In this document: piece by piece, positions 59,242 to 60,403 of the stretch
Layout of the letters: every line of letters begins with the position of its first letter
How positions within the stretch are numbered: position 1 is the stretch's first letter
From: Anaerolineae bacterium
GTDB taxonomy: Bacteria; Chloroflexota; Anaerolineae; DRVO01
DNA length: 60,403 nt
Direction: 5' to 3'
NCBI GenBank assembly: GCA_013178015.1
Contig: JABLXR010000021.1
Span: forward strand, 1-60,403
The notes under the pieces: generated by a model
The model's database searches: none
Told to the model about the DNA's origin: nothing
What the model saw: the letters and a program-made list of their open reading frames with translations, nothing else
Made by a program: the position numbers and the translations under genes

Positions 59242-60201
59242 CTACATGGCGCTGAAGCGCAACGAGCGAGTGTCGGTCTCCATCCCGGTGCGCTCCACCA
59301 GCGGGCCGTACAGCTCCGGGCGGCGCGTGCGCATCCAGCGCAACCCGGTGCACTGGTCCCGCAAGGAGGCGTCCAGGTCGGCCACCACCATCTCGTCGCG
59401 GGCCTTCCACGTCTCCGCCAGAATGCGGCCGTAAGGGTCGAGGATCATCGAGTTGCCGGTGCGGATCTCGTCATCGTCCACCCCCACGCCGTTGGCGAAC
59501 ACCAAGAAGAGGCCGTTGTCGTGGGCTCGGGCCGGTAGCCACCGCATCAGCCACTGCCGGCCTTTGGGGCCCCGAAACTCGGCCTCTATGGCCTCCGGAT
59601 CGGCCTCCCGGTTGTCCCAGAGGGCCCGGTCCACCCGGCCCATGGTGTGCGGGTCCTTGAGGGCGCAGCCCCCCGTCTGATGGGGCGCCAGGAGCACCTC
59701 GGCACCCTTGAGGGCGGTGATGCGCACGTTCTCCCCGATGTTGTTGTCGTAGCAAATGAGCACTCCCACCCGACAGCCGTGGGGGGTGTCGAACACAGTG
59801 TACTCGGAGCCGGAGGAGACGTAAGCGCTGATGAAAGCGTGGATCTTCCGGTGCCGGCGCATCTGCCCATCGGGCATGGCCACCACGTAGGTGTTGTAGA
59901 GGGTACCGTCGTCGGCCAGCTCTATCAAGCCCGCTCCCACCGTCAGCCCATACCTGCGAGATAGGGCGAGCAGCTCCTGCGATGACGGCCCCTCGAAGAC
60001 GGGCTCCGCCAGCTCGAGGAGCTCCTGGCGGGAGAGGTGACGGAGGTGCCAGTAGCCGGTGAGGCAGCACTCGGGGAAGGCCAGTATCTGCACCTGTCGC
60101 TGGGCCGCCTCGGCGGTGAAGGCGCGCACCTTGGCCAGGTTGGCCTCCTTGTCGCCGGGCGCGTGCTCGAACTGAACCGCGGCCACGCGTACGTCTTTCA
60201 T
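59242..60201 (-). CDS. Carbon-nitrogen hydrolase (nitrilase superfamily)
   Basis: The 319-aa protein starts VRVAAVQFEHAPGDKEANL and has the Glu-Lys-Cys triad: ILAFPECCLTGY (Glu), HRKIHAF (Lys) and VGVLICYDNNIGEN (Cys). Family members hydrolyse amides, N-carbamoyl groups or nitriles in the cytoplasm. ATG 60201 has GGAG 7 nt upstream; upstream in-frame starts would add non-family residues. Substrate unknown. Confidence 0.88.
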   Translation of the reverse strand: MKDVRVAAVQFEHAPGDKEANLAKVRAFTAEAAQRQVQILAFPECCLTGYWHLRHLSRQELLELAEPVFEGPSSQELLALSRRYGLTVGAGLIELADDGTLYNTYVVAMPDGQMRRHRKIHAFISAYVSSGSEYTVFDTPHGCRVGVLICYDNNIGENVRITALKGAEVLLAPHQTGGCALKDPHTMGRVDRALWDNREADPEAIEAEFRGPKGRQWLMRWLPARAHDNGLFLVFANGVGVDDDEIRTGNSMILDPYGRILAETWKARDEMVVADLDASLRDQCTGLRWMRTRRPELYGPLVERTGMETDTRSLRFSAM

Positions 60202-60403
60202 GCATTCACTCCAAGACGAAGGGATGGGCCCTGGAACTCCTCTCCAGCTTACCCCAGAACCGATCACCAGGTAAGTGGGGCCAGTCGCATCATTGCCTGC
60301 CAAGTCCGCATGATCCCGACTGGTCTCGGTGCGCCTAGCAGCGGTATCTGCGCTCATGGGACACAAGCCGGGGAAAGGGATGCCCATCCCCCACTCTCCC
60401 CAT
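60202..60403. other. Upstream region at window edge
   Basis: It holds the nitrilase leader with its ribosome site. I see no further gene before the window ends. Confidence 0.4.

Noticed and set aside
1-60403. tRNA and rRNA genes
   Set aside because: I looked for T-arm and anticodon patterns and rRNA signatures by eye and saw none; a tRNAscan run would settle it.

Overview
The window is GC-rich DNA (well above 60% by eye), densely packed with genes on both strands, with many GTG/TTG starts behind strong AGGAGG-type ribosome sites. The gene mix suggests a Chloroflexota (Anaerolineae-like) bacterium. It includes several UroD-like and Gfo/Idh proteins, DUF433/DUF5615 and MNT/HEPN toxin-antitoxin pairs, P460/cytochrome c fusions, and a secreted protein ending in a YVPL-type tail. 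This placement is an inference from overall character; no rRNA or tRNA was seen to confirm it.

Layout. 0-10 kb: a TIM-barrel isomerase, an opine-type dehydrogenase and a B12-binding protein. The B12 gene is preceded on its own strand by a clear cyclic-di-AMP (ydaO/yuaA) riboswitch at about 4190-4335. Then an MBL hydrolase, a MATE-Nudix pair, a UroD-like protein and an MFS transporter. 10-17 kb: a nucleotidyltransferase broken by an in-frame TGA, a sulfatase-like protein with Thr where the formylglycine Cys should be, a DUF3604 protein, a membrane-fused spermidine-synthase-like protein, a stand-alone LigD 3'-phosphoesterase and a DUF1328 protein. 17-22 kb: an oxidoreductase, then an apparent operon of methyltransferase, YeiH-type exporter, cysteine-desulfurase-like enzyme and DUF3343 Se/S carrier.

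22.1-28.4 kb is the most unusual stretch. A single-strand (Y1/HUH) TnpA, a 1104-aa restriction-methyltransferase and a secreted thioredoxin-like protein are separated by five copies of a modular multi-hairpin repeat; a sixth, partial copy lies at 10.1 kb. The outer ends of two copies share a sigma70-type promoter aimed at the methyltransferase and the thioredoxin-like gene.

28-43 kb: a lipoprotein, beta-phosphoglucomutase and oxidoreductase; a DUF433/DUF5615 toxin-antitoxin pair; YccF; a duplicated Cys-rich protein; two P460/cytochrome c fusions; a CoA-disulfide-reductase-like flavoprotein; a CDF transporter; a P-loop kinase; a B12/radical SAM protein. 43-52 kb: an intact MntA/HepT pair, an AbrB/PIN pair held between 110-bp direct repeats, an alcohol dehydrogenase, a zinc-type UroD methyltransferase, a DUF362-ferredoxin, a DegT aminotransferase and a second DUF433/DUF5615 pair whose toxin carries an in-frame TAG. 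52-60 kb: a sugar ABC transporter operon, a receiver-domain protein overlapping a convergent hybrid kinase, and a nitrilase.

Most genes point to heterotrophic use of sugars, methylated or sulfated compounds and amino acids, with a layer of defence and toxin-antitoxin genes and unusually abundant intergenic hairpin repeats. At several convergent gene ends these hairpins probably act as bidirectional terminators.
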